A stretch of DNA of 64,000 nt from Apis mellifera. Its lineage: Eukaryota; Arthropoda; Insecta; Hymenoptera; Apidae. The stretch spans positions 8,682,009 through 8,746,008 of the forward strand of contig NC_037648.1 of NCBI RefSeq assembly GCF_003254395.2, in the 5' to 3' direction. A model generated the notes under the pieces. It had not been told where the DNA came from and searched no databases. It was given only the letters and a program-made list of their open reading frames with translations. The position numbers were made by a program, and so were the translations under genes. Within the stretch, counting starts at the first letter, position 1. Every line of letters begins with the position of its first letter. Of the stretch, positions 48,401 through 61,537 are shown piece by piece.

Positions 48401-49842
48401 GAATAGTTACACCCATACAAGAATAGTTTTAGTGGTCCGATATGAAATTATAAAATTCCACCTAAATATTGTGCATCTAACCAGTATATCCGTGCTCTAT
48501 AAATAGTTCATTATGGAACTTCATCTTATATTCGGGTCAACGAGCATGGTTGTTGGAAATAAGCTCGCCGCGTCTAATTTATCCGAATAAATTATTTATC
48601 CGTCCATGCATCCGCGTTTCGTATAACATTATTCAAAGACGATCGTGGAGGGAAATATAAAGTAACAAAATTCATATTCGTTCTTCAGAATTATTGGTAC
48701 ATTTATTGCAATCCTTTTTTGCATTCAATTGCGTCTAAATTTCCATTCTATTAATTTTACAAAAGATAATTAAAATCCATAAATACATTTGAATATAGAT
48801 TTTATTTTATTTTTTTGATATCACATCTCTCGTACGTTCCATCCTTGAATTTTTACTTCTCACTCTCGCTTCAATTCGAAAACAAAAATTCATAAATATA
48901 TTTAATTAAGAATATGGACAGTTTTGGTATTGTATCCCTCATATTTTTTCCCCCGGATTGAGAAATCGATCGAGGGAAGAGGAAGGCAATCTAATCAACG
49001 GGGATTTTCAAGAACAGAATTTCTCTCTCTTTCTCTTCGCTTGAAACGGAGAACTACGTTAGCACGTAGCAGCAGAGAATGAAGGCGTTTCGTTTGTCTC
49101 GTTAGAACTGAATTTTCGCAGACAGAATTTTCCGCTGCGAATTTTCGCTCTCTCGTTATCGTTGCTCAAAACAGTCGAGGAATCTCACTGTCTGGAGAAT
49201 GAAGCATTAAGTTCCAGAATTCGAGTTGAACGTCGGTGATGAAGGAAGAAAACGCGACAATTGAATGAATTTGTTGTGGATGTCGAAGGAACTTGCGTAT
49301 GGATGAATTTTTGTTGAATATGTATTATATTTTGTTGCTTGGAGGAAGAGAATTGTTTATGCGTAAAATTTTGTTTAATTTGACTCTGTTGCGATGAAAA
49401 ATTGAAATGGTTGCGAAAATTATTAATATTTGAATTTTGTTAAATCCATCTTAAATCTCCAAATATTATTTTTCTTGATTAAATGAAAATCCATATGAAA
49501 TATAATTGAAAGCTGATAAATATCTACGATTCTTTTTTATTATTTTCAAACTTTCAGAATTTATAAAGAAATGATCCAAAGATCAAACAAATTAATAAAA
49601 ATATGAAATAGATAATCTTATCAAACTGACTTTACACGTTTATTTCGAAAGATTATTTATTTCACTTGCTATTGTAAAATAATTTTTATTCATCCTAGTC
49701 TCATTTTATTTAAAGAAATTAAAATATTAATTGAGAGATCTTCTAAAATTTAAACAAATTTAGATATAATTTTATCTAGAAATTGAAATTTTATTTCCAC
49801 ATACGAAATATCTCCCTTTATCCAATCCGTTAGATGTAGATG
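45405..49842. other. Gene-free stretch
   Basis: It starts with the purine tract 45422-45482. Small islands lie at 45950-46180, 46380-46560 and 47000-47520 (with a (GA)n run at 47058-47080). From 47730 to 48180 it is very AT-rich and poor in CpG. Nothing coding is supportable. Confidence 0.5.
46248..46267. repeat. (GTAAA)n short pentanucleotide repeat
   Basis: About four units of GTAAA end in GTAAGT. The terminal unit happens to match a splice donor, but no exon is evident upstream. Confidence 0.85.
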
Positions 49843-50103
49843 TTAGATCGGTTTTCTGTCGTGTCCATTTATGAATAAGCAGCATAAATCGAGGCATGCA
49901 TTAGAAAAAGGAAAGGGGAGAAGAAAATTTCCCCTCGATTTTGTCCCAGCGCGAATTGATCTAAGCAATAGTTTCCCGGGGAATTTCTGTCTCGCCACTG
50001 TCGAACCCAGATATTTATGGATATGGCGCGCATACCTCGCGGAAACCTTTTCATTGACGTATTCCCTCCCCTTTCCACGGAAATAAAGCATGTCGCGACA
50101 CAT
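49843..50103 (-). CDS. Weak candidate ORF (86 codons)
   Basis: A true ATG opens the frame (MCRDMLYFRGKGREYVNEK...), which is basic in its first two thirds with a short Cys-rich hydrophobic tail (CLDLCCLFI). The overlapping plus strand and a second minus frame are also open (71 and 115 codons). No promoter, splice or family support, so this is probably an island artefact. Confidence 0.1.
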   Translation of the reverse strand: MCRDMLYFRGKGREYVNEKVSARYARHIHKYLGSTVARQKFPGKLLLRSIRAGTKSRGNFLLPFPFSNACLDLCCLFINGHDRKPI

Positions 50104-51557
50104 ATTTCGCGTTCTTTCAAAGCGTTCACACTTAGCAGGTTGGCAAGTATAATATTATCGTTTAAAATGATCGTATTTGACAGTTTTATCGAATGAAATA
50201 CACTCGAAGGATTCAAAGAAACGTCGGTGGTTATTGTGATCGGTGCGAGAGAGAAAGAAATAGGTGAAGTGAAATTTTTTTGAAAATTTCACTTTCAATG
50301 CGGAAATATTTTTGAATTTTTAAATCGAAGAATGATCATAAATAAATTTGTTTAAAAAGAAAAGAAGAAGAAGAAGAAGAAAAGAATCTTTCGATCGTTT
50401 TATATAATATATGGATAAAATTCCTAAAGTAAGAAATAGATAAAGAAATAATAAATTTTGTTTTTTATTTTAGAAATATGGAAAGGGTGTTCAACATTTT
50501 TTATAATAATATAATAAAAGAGATAAAATGAATGTAATTAGATACAAAAGTTTATTAACTCATAATTAAGCAATTTCTCGTAAATGTAAAATGAATGTAC
50601 TAATTTAAACGCTAATTTAAATTCCGATACTTTCTTCAATACAAAGTTTCAACGAAATTTGCGATTCTATTATCCGTTTACAGTTTCTAAACTAATTAAT
50701 CAGATAATTCTTACTTCAATTCAGGCAAACATTGTTTTCTAGTTTTGCTTTGCATTAAAATAAAAAGTAGGAAAAATAAATACTATTAAATATCAGATTA
50801 AAAGCCTTTTATATAACGTTCATTTAAAATTGTATTAAATAAATCCTTTTATAAATCCGGGGGTAATCCGATCATGATTATTTTATACCTGCTTTCATGT
50901 AACTTAAAAATATAAATAATTTTAAATATTTCATTAAGAGACAAATAATTTTTAATCTCATAATTTTCATTACAATTAATTTCTGTATTCATATTTTTTA
51001 ATTAATTTACTCCAATAATAATGAATCCAACAAAATTAAAATAATCATCTTTCCGTATCTTAAATAATTTTAAACAAATTCAAAATTACATTGTAATTAC
51101 GAATATATTATATTATTTTAATAGATTTTGCTAAATCGAACCTTAAAAAATTATCTATTCCTAAAGATCGAAATACACTGAATCACTAAAATCATTCGCA
51201 AATTTTTTTCCAAAAGAAATTCTCATCCTAAAATCCTATAACTTCAACCTCATTAAAAACAATCTTAAAATAATCCACATAACTCGCAAGGAAAAAAATT
51301 AATAAGAAAGGAGCATAGAAAATAATCGAATTAAAATCACAATCATCACAATAACTTCGCTTCTCCACAATCAGAGAACGTCTCTGCACGATCTTCATCC
51401 GAAGGGAAAGGTCGCACGAGCGAAGTAATACGGCCATTACTTTCCAGCTGGCGATATTCCGGCCAACTTGTATTCGGTATTCGACGACCGTAAAGCCCAT
51501 CGATATTCGCTCTACAAGGCAGACCGTGTGTAATAACATATTACACGCCGGGGTCAA
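50104..51557. other. Gene-free AT-rich stretch
   Basis: (AAG)n at 50367-50383. From about 50490 to 51180 the DNA is extremely AT-rich with almost no CpG. Nothing coding is seen. A 109-codon minus frame at 51228-51557 starts at a non-ATG codon. Confidence 0.5.
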
Positions 51558-51908
51558 TCACAGTTTCGAAAATACAGGAATAAACCTGGCAACGGCCCAA
51601 AAACCCTCCACGCTCTCTCCACGGGCCGATGCGCGCCGCGTAAAAATGAAAACTGCCGTATCAGATAACCACGTCCTTATGTACCATCGTATCAATTTAG
51701 CCGCAATTGCAGACCACTCGAATGTTTGTTCTGTGATCGCGCCGCTCTGTTCAACTGTACAGAGGGGAGGGGAAAAATTCACCTCCCTTCCCCCCCCCGG
51801 TTCTCTCCAATTATTCGATCCAATTATTCGGCTGGCGTTCGTACGGTTATATTCGTATATAAATACGTTCGGCTCTTCGTTAGATTTTAAACGAAATACG
51901 TTCGGCAT
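51558..51908 (-). CDS. Weak candidate ORF (116 codons) in a CpG-rich island
   Basis: The minus-strand ATG opens 116 codons to TGA (MPNVFRLKSNEEPNVFIYEY..., later FEWSAIAAKLIRWYIRTWL). The plus strand is open for 129 codons over the same bases. That mutual openness is what a stop-poor CpG island gives, so confidence is low. A short direct repeat ATACGTTCGGC occurs at about 51867 and 51897. Confidence 0.13.
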   Translation of the reverse strand: MPNVFRLKSNEEPNVFIYEYNRTNASRIIGSNNWREPGGGREVNFSPPLCTVEQSGAITEQTFEWSAIAAKLIRWYIRTWLSDTAVFIFTRRASARGESVEGFWAVARFIPVFSKL

Positions 51909-54849
51909 GGGATAATTAAGGAGCAGGGATTGAGGTTAGGGGATCGATCTTCGATGCGAGACTGTTCTTATTTTTGTCGCGAGATTCTGGTAAGATTTGA
52001 CGTTTCGTAATATTTAATGTGGATATAGGATATAGAAGTGTATCGATTTAAATGAAACTTTTATACGAATGATTGAAACGGTGAGAATTTTCTTAAGCCA
52101 TTCTTGGTTACTATTTTTTTTTTTTACTTTAAAGAAGAATTTGATCTTTAAGTTAAATGTTTCCAAATTGTAAAAGATAAAAAATGGAATAATATAGAAA
52201 AATTTGTTAAAATATTCATCGATTCGCTGATATATTGGATATGGAAGGAAGCAAAGAAAAATGAGGAGAAACCTTAGTGCGTGTCGTTCACCAAACTGTC
52301 CTCTTAATTCTTCGATATTATTTGCTTCTTCTTTTTTGTTCCATATGGAGATCATGATCCCACAGTTATTTAATACTGTACAAGGGATCCCATGTAATGG
52401 TAACTAAAATATATATCCCTCGCAAAAAATATTTAATATATATATGTACAAAGAATAATACACATTATATTTTTGAAACGTATTCTATTTAATTTGTTTA
52501 AATTTATTTTACGTAAATTCTTGATAATAATCGTTACGATAATTGAAAGATTTTTCTTTTCCGTGGTGAAAAGTTTATCATTCTCGAGCAATTGAAATTC
52601 ATGACATTTGAACGTGGAATAATTTCATAAAAGGGAGCAAGGGCCATTTCACAAGCGAATTATTTAAAATCTTATCTACGGTTGGAGGCGTTTTCGGTTG
52701 GTGGAATAAGAAAAATGAGAGAGAGGATGCAGCCTTATGTTCGTGACAGCAAGTACGTAAATACTTTGGAACAATTAATTCTTCTGTCATTTCCCACTAT
52801 AAATTATCCCGGTGAAATTTTATCAGAATTCTTCCTCTCCAAAAGTAATTCAATTCTATGATTGAACAATGAAAACTTTTCTCCCATCTTTGAATCATAA
52901 TATTATTATTGAACTCGAATTAGGATTAATGAGGATGCTTAATTAGATGAATACACAGTTCTTTCTAACGAACAAAAAATCCAAATATAATTCTCACATC
53001 TGCCAAAATTTTCAATCAAATTACAACGTTTAATGCGTTCCAATAACTTGCTTAATCATCCATCATCTCGCGAAAATGAAACAAATAAATAACAAGCCAT
53101 AAAGTCAATATTAGTGTATCGTGTATCGATGCGATTTAATAAACCCTTTGAAAAAAAAAAAAAAGAAAAAAGAGAGAAACAAACGAAAAGTCATTGTATA
53201 CAATGGATCAATATTGTTTCAATTTTATTCAAACAAAAGATTTATCCAAAGGATGGGTAAAATTTTTATAAAATAAAAACGGACGAAATCGTATAATTTT
53301 TTTTCGAACGAGTAATCAAAAGTGTCATGAAAGAACAGCCATAAAGGGAAATCGTGTAAATTTAATTTCAGTGAAACGGCTTCCACAAAACTCGTCGTCG
53401 GCGTAAAAGCGTTACATGGGTTTCCATGAGTCACGCCATGAATTATTAGTCGCACGGGTAGCATCCGCGTTAATTGTTTCTTCCGTGGCCGAAAACCACG
53501 ATTCGGATAAAGTTTCAAGGACGATTCTCATAGCGATTAAATTAACGTTTTCGTCTCTGTCCCATTGTTTCAAGAGAACATTAAGTAACGATCACGTTTC
53601 AATCGATGATCAAGCAGCCTTGTATATTTATAGAAATCAATTAGGATTCTTAAATTGTATCTAATTTTTTGTAATTAATTCTTGTAATTGATACTACTTA
53701 ATTTTCTTAATAATGAAACTCTTTAAACTCATTTCTTTATAATTGTGAATAAATAAAATACAGCACTGAAATGAATCATTCGACAATCGTGAGTCACTGG
53801 ATGTCGGGACCAAGAATATTTCGAACACACGGAAAATAGAAACAAGGATTACTGAAACGTGTGAAATTTATGTCTCTTCCTGGTTCCGAATATAATCGAT
53901 AATTCATTCGAAATTAAAAAATTATCGAAATTATCCTATATCCTAGAAAAATATTCAATTTCTAAAAACTTTATTATTCGCACTTAAACGTCACAAATAT
54001 TCTATAACTTTCGATTAAATTAATTTATAATCGCAAAGAATATATTTTATATTTATAATCCATCTAACAAATAATGGATTCGAACGAATCTCATAGAAAT
54101 TTGGAAGTAAAGGGAAACACTGTTGAAATTTAAAACGTTTTCAAGAACTAAATCGGTCGACAACCGGAAAGCAAGGGGGCACCAGTGTCGAGCTACGTTC
54201 TTAATTATTATTATCGTGTGAATCGACGGCAAGGGTAATTATTTCCGTCTACAGTAAACGTTTCCTGCGAACGCGGGCTCCAACGAGGGATGGAGCCCAA
54301 CTTACACGCGTTACTTCGCCAAAAACTTGTTTCATTTAAACTTCTCCGGTTGACGGCATTGATAAGCTCGAAACATCCCCTTCCCTCGTTTTTAATTGCT
54401 TCCATTCCGACCCCGATCTCGCGAGAAATTTAAATATTCCTCCGATTTTATTGCCAGTAAAAAAAAAGGGAATTTGGAGCAATTCTCTTGAAACAATTCT
54501 TGAAACGATTCTCGATCCTTGAACTGATATATTCTTAACAGAATGAAATTTTGATCTTAGAAAAAGTGAGAAGTTGTAATGATTAAACAATTCTTAAAAA
54601 TTTCTTTTTTAATATGCTGCAATTATATCTATGATAAATCTTTATATAAGCTTTTTCACATCGATAGAACATTTATTGTCATTGTTGTGCAACATTCAAT
54701 CATGAAATTGTTTCGCAGTTTTTACAATTTAGAGAGACCATTTAAAAATTCGAAACGAAGCGCACATCCTACTTTCGCATCGAGGTAACTCGTTTCGAGA
54801 TGCCGGAAGACACAATTTTCAGAATTATAATTTCTTTGCATCTCTCGCC
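51909..54849. other. Mostly gene-free stretch
   Basis: Includes a minus-strand ATG frame at 52014-52355 (113 codons) in AT-rich DNA with a hydrophobic middle. It is roughly at the chance limit for this base composition. A15 lies near 53149. Near 54482-54522 an imperfect 12-14 bp repeat of ATTCTTGAAAC-like units occurs. The island at 53300-53560 is unsupported. Confidence 0.5.
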
Positions 54850-54909
54850 GCGGCCGCTCAAAACTCAATCCACGCTCTGAAGACCGGCGCGGCGCGGCGC
54901 GGCGCGGCG
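54850..54909. repeat. (GGCGC)5 pentanucleotide repeat beside a NotI site
   Basis: GCGGCCGC lies at about 54850-54857, and five units of GGCGC fill 54885-54909. It is the most GC-rich spot in an AT-rich window. The array reads as Arg/Ala-rich in the unsupported minus frame. It may be a structured or protein-bound element, or a GC microsatellite. Confidence 0.9.
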
Positions 54910-55797
54910 TTGGAATAAATTTTTAATTTGCGGCCACGCTGGCGTCGACACAGTTTTTTCGCGGCAACAGCTTAATACGTTCCGTTTGAAAACAGCGTTA
55001 AGTTCAAAAAGCTGTGTCGCGCTTAAAAACAACACCAAAGAATTCCCTCGCCCCGTGGAAAACCTGTGCCACTCATTTGCTCGTCGCAAAAATGAATTTT
55101 CCCTCCTCCTCCTTCTCCTCCCTCTTTCTCCTTCTCGCCAAAATTAATTTTCATTCCATAAATCTCGCGGCTCGTTCGCGCGTTTTTCAACCGCGGCAAA
55201 TCGCAAAAATCCGGGAAACGCGTTGTCATCAGAATTTTGTGCGTGAAAACGCAAAAAAAAATATCTTGTTTGAGGGGGTTTAAGGAGAAGTATCAAGAGG
55301 AACGATCTAATAAGCCAACTTCACTTTTTCTTCCAAAATTTATCTTCTATTTTTCTTTTCCTTTTCGCAATAACGAAGATTAGATGAATTTACATTATAC
55401 TTAAAGCGAAATGATATCAGAAGAAATAATATTTAATTTCAAAGAAACATGTAACTGTAACAGTTTCCAGTTTACTGATAAATAAAGAAGAATTTGACAG
55501 TAGCTATTGTATACAAAACCAATCCAATTATAACAACAATAAATGTTGTACATATTGTATAATTAATATCAATAATTTACAAGTCTAATCTAACCCTATA
55601 CAATAATATTATTGTATTGTGTACATAACACAAAGACATTTAATACATTAATAAATATATAGACAATCATGGATCAAAATCGATGAACAAACAATCTTGA
55701 TAAAACAAATACCGATTAAACAAATAATAAACCAGGGATAACAAAATGCATTTACCACTTCGAACCCTCTGAAAAGACGAATATTCGAACAAGAGCG
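54910..55797. other. Gene-free stretch
   Basis: GC-rich to about 55230 with (CTC)n/(CTCC)n at 55102-55135, then AT-rich to 55700. Overlapping frames of 67-89 codons cross the pyrimidine repeat and are not accepted. Confidence 0.5.
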
Positions 55798-55975
55798 TGA
55801 CGTCAACTCGAACAACGCATTGAAAAAAGCGTAGTTCTCTTGTAGAACGCCTGCAAGTTTCCCGTAGCACGTATCGCAAGTTATGTCACGAGTTGCATCG
55901 GCACAGATTCAGAAATTATTGACACCCGGTACGTGAGCGCAGCGAAGCCCTCCCCCTCCCCCTCCGCGCAAACAA
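55798..55975 (+). promoter_or_regulatory. Promoter-like island with a perfect CRE
   Basis: TGACGTCA (55798-55805) is the full palindromic CREB/ATF site. It is followed by a GC-richer segment with (CTCCCC)n-like GC boxes (55948-55967), and then AACAAATGGCGGCC, which combines an ideal start context with a YY1/Pho-like ATGGCGGC core. There is no TATA box. The arrangement resembles a TATA-less promoter and leader, but the start site and strand are inferred. Confidence 0.3.
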
Positions 55976-56056
55976 ATGGCGGCCGGTGTGTGCTCTAACC
56001 GAGGCCGGAAGTTGACCGCATCTGCATCTGGAATCGGAGAAACTTTCGAAACGTAA
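55976..56056 (+). CDS. Candidate short ORF (26 codons) in an ideal start context
   Basis: ACAAATGGCGGCC begins 26 codons (MAAGVCSNRGRK, then LTASASGIGETFET) to TAA. The context is close to the best possible for insects. The GTGTGT after codon 3 is a poor donor, so a longer spliced product is unlikely through it. It could be an upstream ORF, or the ATGGCGGC could be a Pho/YY1 site rather than a start codon. Confidence 0.2.
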   Translation: MAAGVCSNRGRKLTASASGIGETFET

Positions 56057-57017
56057 ACGAACAGTTATAATTAAACAATTTGTCGCTATTGCCGCGGACA
56101 AGTTGATTCGGATACTACGTTTTATTTAATTACGCTTGAAACGTCCAACTACTCTTGCGGTGTCGTCCATTAAAAGTTTATTCTTCCCTTTCCCTTCCCT
56201 TCTCTTCGTAACGAGACACTTCGAAACGAGATTCCGTTCGTTTATCGTTTAATGCGGATTCGGAAATATTCCTCGTTGGAAAAGGAGAGATAATGTAATA
56301 ATTTAGTGGGCGCAATGGTTTCGTAAGGATTTCGTTATAAGATGATCTCTCTCTTTCTCTTTCTCTGTCCGTTTGTGAATTTTTGTTAAAGAGAGATCGA
56401 GAGCATATTGCAGCTGATTGAATTGAGTTGGTGTAAATTTGATAACAAAAGTGTGATAAAATTTTAAGTAATTAAGTAACAATTATTAGTAATTTGTTTA
56501 TATTGTTATATGTATAAAATTGGAATAATTTTTGCCCATAATTTTATATCTAATATTAGATTAATTATTAATTGAATTATATTAGCTTAATATTATATAT
56601 TGGATATTAGTTAAGATTCAATTGAATTTAATTTAAAAAAAAAATGTCCTACTTTTTGTCCAATAATTTTAAATAGATTGCAAATTAAATTAAAAAATTC
56701 GTAGTATCACTTCCATTAAATCCTCATCGAACGAATTGATTTTCAAATAATTAACATAATCACGAATAAATCGATTTGATTTTCACTTGTGAAAAACAAA
56801 TTTAAAGTAAATTAATCGACATCGCACAACAAGGATTATATATGCACAATTAAATCTGAAAACAGATACAAAGAATCTCTCCTGTTTTTCCCCCCCCTTT
56901 TTTTTTTCTTACGCGCGGAATTTTAAATTTCTCATTGTGTCGCTGTTTCGTTTTAATTGCCCTGAAAAGGAAGAGTAAAAATGTATGAAAATACTTGGGC
57001 CAGGGATCTGGAAGCGG

Positions 57018-57020
<3 letters not shown>

Positions 57021-57067
<47 letters not shown>
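57021..57067. repeat. (TC)23 microsatellite
   Basis: This is the longest perfect dinucleotide array in the window (47 bp), and probably highly variable in length. Confidence 0.98.
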
Positions 57068-57068
<1 letters not shown>

Positions 57069-59520
57069 AGAATGCTATTTTACACAGATTACATGCGCGT
57101 TGGGAAAAAATGCAATTTATACTTTGACGCGAAAGACTCTCATAAAGTTCAAATAACAAGAAAACGACATTGCGCTTTACGAAGCAGCTGTTTAAACATC
57201 TTCCACTGCAATTTGTTTCAGAAATCAATGTCTTTATCTCGTTTTAAAATCGATCGCTTTACAATTCGTTCTAAGGAAAATACGTGGTGATAAAGATGAG
57301 AGAAATTATCTCTTTTACTGTTATTTGTCATCATTCGTTTCTAATTTCCTTCTAAAACATATTAAAAAGTTTTGAATATTGAATGTTTTATAATCAAATA
57401 AATTAAATTAATCTTAAATAACAATTAATGTATCGTTATAATTATATATTTATATTTTTATTAAAAAATCACGTGTATTTAACGAAATGATACTTTAATA
57501 CGAAAATTTAATGATGCAATCGTAATTTTATTATGATAAAATCATGTACATTACACAGTAGACTATGATCGTCAAACGAGAAGATTAAAGGAATCTACCT
57601 AAAGCTCATTGAGCTACGAGAAAATTACATTATCACACTAATAGAGGTCGTACCGTTTACTTAAGAAACTATGCAAATTTCCTTTCGGACATTTCACGTG
57701 GCTCCATGTGAAAATTTCATATATAAACCCAACTTTTTTACACGTTAAGAAACTTTCCTCTTTCCCTCTCTCTCTCTCTCTTCTCTCTTCTCTTCTTCAA
57801 ATCAATTACCTCCAATTTATTCTCTTATTTCGAGTGGAGAACACGATTTTTATATATTCATACAGTTTCATAATTCACTTGCATTTTCAAATTTCTGCTG
57901 GCGGATAATTTGTTATCTGGCAGGGGAACGATGGAGGAACTTTTAAATCATGCAGTTCGCAGCTACGATGCAATAGATAGAAAGCTTTGTGAACTGGTTT
58001 TTCACGCCTGCGAGAGCACCTTTTATAATTGAAACTTTCTTAATATCACGGATATTAAAAATGCCCAGAGTTTCCCAATGATTCTGCAACTTTCCCTTCT
58101 CGTCGCCGTTTCTCTTACTTATGAACAACTGCTACATCCTTTACAAACTGGTAAATATCATCTCGATACAATGAAACGTTATATTTTAATTTTGACCAAA
58201 GGAACGATATCCGTTTTCGAGATAATAAATTCTCGAGATTCGAACAATTTTCCCAATAATTAATTAATGCACAAGCACGTTGCTCTAATTTTTAATAACA
58301 ATTCTCCATCCAACTTTTGTTTCAATCTTCTGGATCGAATCCAGGAAGAATTGCGTCCCATTAAAATTTCTCACCGAACCAATTCGAATTCCATCCGATA
58401 AGATAGATGTTTTCGAATATGCTCGGGCTGAGAAGGTATTTTGTCGCTTTGATCGTAAAACGAGAAAATCGTGTCCACTTGGAGCAGAATAGCGAGAATT
58501 TCGTATTTTCTCAAAATAACCGTCCCACTTTTCGAGAAGACGCGATATATCGTTCGGGATTCCATTCCTTGTAAATGTATTTTTGAGAGAACATAGCACA
58601 GTTTCGATTCTCCGAGTGTGCTCGAGAGGTAAACTTCAATTTCTCTGTAATACCGGGCACGATATGCTATTTAAATATTTGAAACGTTCCCGGAATAAAT
58701 CGATGCCTTTTTATTTGTCTATTCGAAATCTTTGGATCACCTCTTTTTTTTTTTTTTTTTTTGACCGGACTACATTTTTCTCCTCTTTCCATCCGTTAAA
58801 AAAGTAGATCGACCCGATCTAATATCGTTTCGATTGGGTTCGGATCCAGAGAGGAAAAGAAAAGTCACTTTCTATCGCGGTAACAGAAATTAAATGGATG
58901 GGTTATAAAGAAAAATTGTTCGGAATAATTAATCTTACTTCAAATCGAGGTATATAAAATTTCTAAAAGAAATAAAATATTCAAAGTAAAAACTACTTAA
59001 AAAAAAAAAAAAAATATCCGCAAATGGTCGGAACAATTCTTTTCAAATCGACGAAGAGTTGCCATCATCGTTCGATCGATCGTTCGAAACGACGGAAGAA
59101 GAAAACATCAAAGAACAATTTCCGTTCCATGGGAATCACGTTGAAAATCGATGGGATAAAATCAAAAATCACGGGACGGGCTCTATCGTGCGTGGGAGTG
59201 CGAGATTTAAAATTATCGTTCGATAGCGATCCACCTTTGGTAAACCGCCGCAACAGATAACACGCAATATTTATTATCCGCGTTATTGGAAACCGTTAAC
59301 GCAAACTGCGTTTCCCCGATATTTCTTCCCATCGCGGAAACTTGAGGATTTCCCGGGGAAATAATAGGACGTTAAAAAATTGCAAAACACCCCTACCCCT
59401 ATTCAAATATTTCGCCGTGTGAATTAAACATGAAATCAACATCCTGAATGTGCTCGTTCCTATTACTGTTTTTCCTGCCTTCTTCTCCTCCTTCATATTA
59501 TTTCCATTATTTCTTGTACC

Positions 59521-59532
59521 CGTCTCTCTCTT

Positions 59533-59563
<31 letters not shown>
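59521..59563. repeat. (TC)n / (TTTC)n pyrimidine microsatellite
   Basis: An interrupted TCTCTC/TTTCTC tract of about 40 bp. Confidence 0.95.
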
Positions 59564-61537
59564 TTTTCTATATATTCCATCCTTCCCTCTTACGATCGAT
59601 CGATACACATTATATACCGGCGCTTCTTCACGCTTTGAACGATGCGGATGAAAATGTTGTTGTTCAGACACACGAAGGGCTCTTTGGAATTCGTATGCCT
59701 GCCAGGGAGCGTAGTTCACCCCATAAATCACCGTGTGCAAATCTGCCGAACTATACCCCGTGGATGAAACTTTAACCAACCGATCGTTTATACAGTCGGG
59801 GTCTTTAATCTTTGTAATTGCTCCCTTTTCTTCTTTCGAAAATTCAACCACTCGCGATATTATATTATTAAATCGATCATTCGTGAGTGTGGATTCTTTT
59901 TTTTTTCTTTTTTTTTTTTTTGATTATTAATTCCTTTGATTTTTTGATTATGCTTTAAAAACGTATACGTATATCGTTTCGAGGATTTTTAGTGAAAATA
60001 TTGAAAAATTCGAAGACTGAAATATTCTTTTTTTTTTATTCGGTTTTTTATTCAATTTTTTTTTTTTTTTTTGTTTTTTGTTTAGAATAGTGCATTGATT
60101 GAATTTGTAACTTGTACGCCAATTGTACAGAAATTGGAATATATGTAATCCAGCGGATTTTTTGAATCGGATATATACATATATAGATATTCTGTAGAAT
60201 ATTATTTATTTATAGATTTTAATATGTTATTTCTAAATATATTGAAAATGTAAAATTTCTTGGAATCATTATAAATTTCTCTCTTTCTCTCTCTCTCTCT
60301 AGATCATATAAAAAAAACAGACTATATTTTACGTAAATTAAATAATGAAATTGTAAAAGATATTAATAATCTAAAACAATAGAGAATTTCAAACTTATAT
60401 AGAAATTTCATAATATCTCCCAATATATCATAATATATATATAAATCCAATTTTTTTATTTGACTTTCTCGAAAAAAAAAAAAAAAAAAGGAAAAATAAA
60501 ATAAAGTTTAATCTAAACTTACAATCAGTTACGAATCGATTCTTCCAATAAAAAATTTTCCCCCTGTAGTTGGTCGAATAAATCTTCGCCGATAGGGACG
60601 AATTTTGGAATCGAAAATTCTTTTTTTTTTTTTTTTTTTTTCGAAAACACTCTCTCGATACACGAGGAAAATGGTCAAAATACACACCAGCGAACCGGAT
60701 GAATTTACACGCGTCATCGAGCGAAACTCGGCCAATTTGTTTCCTCTCCCCCCCGGTTTTGCACGTGCCACGAAGAAAACACGTTGCTAATGGCTTCAAT
60801 TTCGACCGTTCAACCCTCGAAAGTTTCGCCGCGACACGAGTTCCGAAAGTTTCGTCGATGTTTTCGAATGCAGATGCATTGAATTTCGAGATTAGTCACC
60901 GAGAAATCATGTGCAATGATTCGTGATCAAATCTGTCCTTCGCACGATCGAAGGAACATCTTGGCGTTCCGATATCTCTCGAATTGTCTTCAATCGTCTG
61001 TGCTTATCGAAATCGAATCTCTAGCAAGATTCGAGATACGCGAAACCTATTTTTGATCGATGGAAGATTGATAGAAAAGTTTCGTTTGTTAAAATAAAAG
61101 TCCAAATGAAAATGATTAATAATTTTTAATATTCCATCTAATATTCCAAACATAACCTCAATAATAATAAACAGCATTATTATAAAAATAATCATTTTCA
61201 TTCGAAATAAATTTTACCCAGAAATTAATCAAATCGATTGATCAATTAACTTCTCCTCCCCATTAAAAGAAAAACGTTAAACACTTGAAATCCATCGAAC
61301 TTTCGGACCAACAATTAACGAAACGTGATTGTTCTACGAATAAAGGAATTGCGGGAGGGTCGAAATTATCGTATTATTTATATTCGTTCCAAGTTTTTTC
61401 CACCCGATTAAATCCTTTATCCGAGAACAATGAGGGAAGACGTCACGATCTATGGCGCGCTTGCTCGGTCCCGGTAAATTAGATTTTCCTAAATTCACCG
61501 TCAACCCCCGTCCTCTCGTCGAATGGTAGTTAAGCAG

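Larger units (their letters stand above)
56057..61537. other. Mostly gene-free stretch with many homopolymers
   Basis: Poly-T or poly-A runs occur at 58744-58763, 58999-59014, 59909-59921, 60056-60072, 60471-60489 and 60621-60642. The minus frame at 58285-58599 (104 codons, begins at GTG, no internal ATG) is balanced in composition and AT-rich, and could be an exon, but it has no clear acceptor or donor. Other frames cross simple repeats. Confidence 0.5.

Noticed and set aside
51526..51915. 129-codon plus frame opposite a 116-codon minus frame
   Set aside because: The plus frame starts only at GTG, and the CpG-rich island leaves both strands stop-free. The minus frame was kept only at very low confidence.
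59448..59851. Plus frames of 62-67 codons and a 114-codon minus frame
   Set aside because: They are built on the (TC)n/(TTTC)n microsatellite (Ser/Leu/Phe or Arg/Glu runs).
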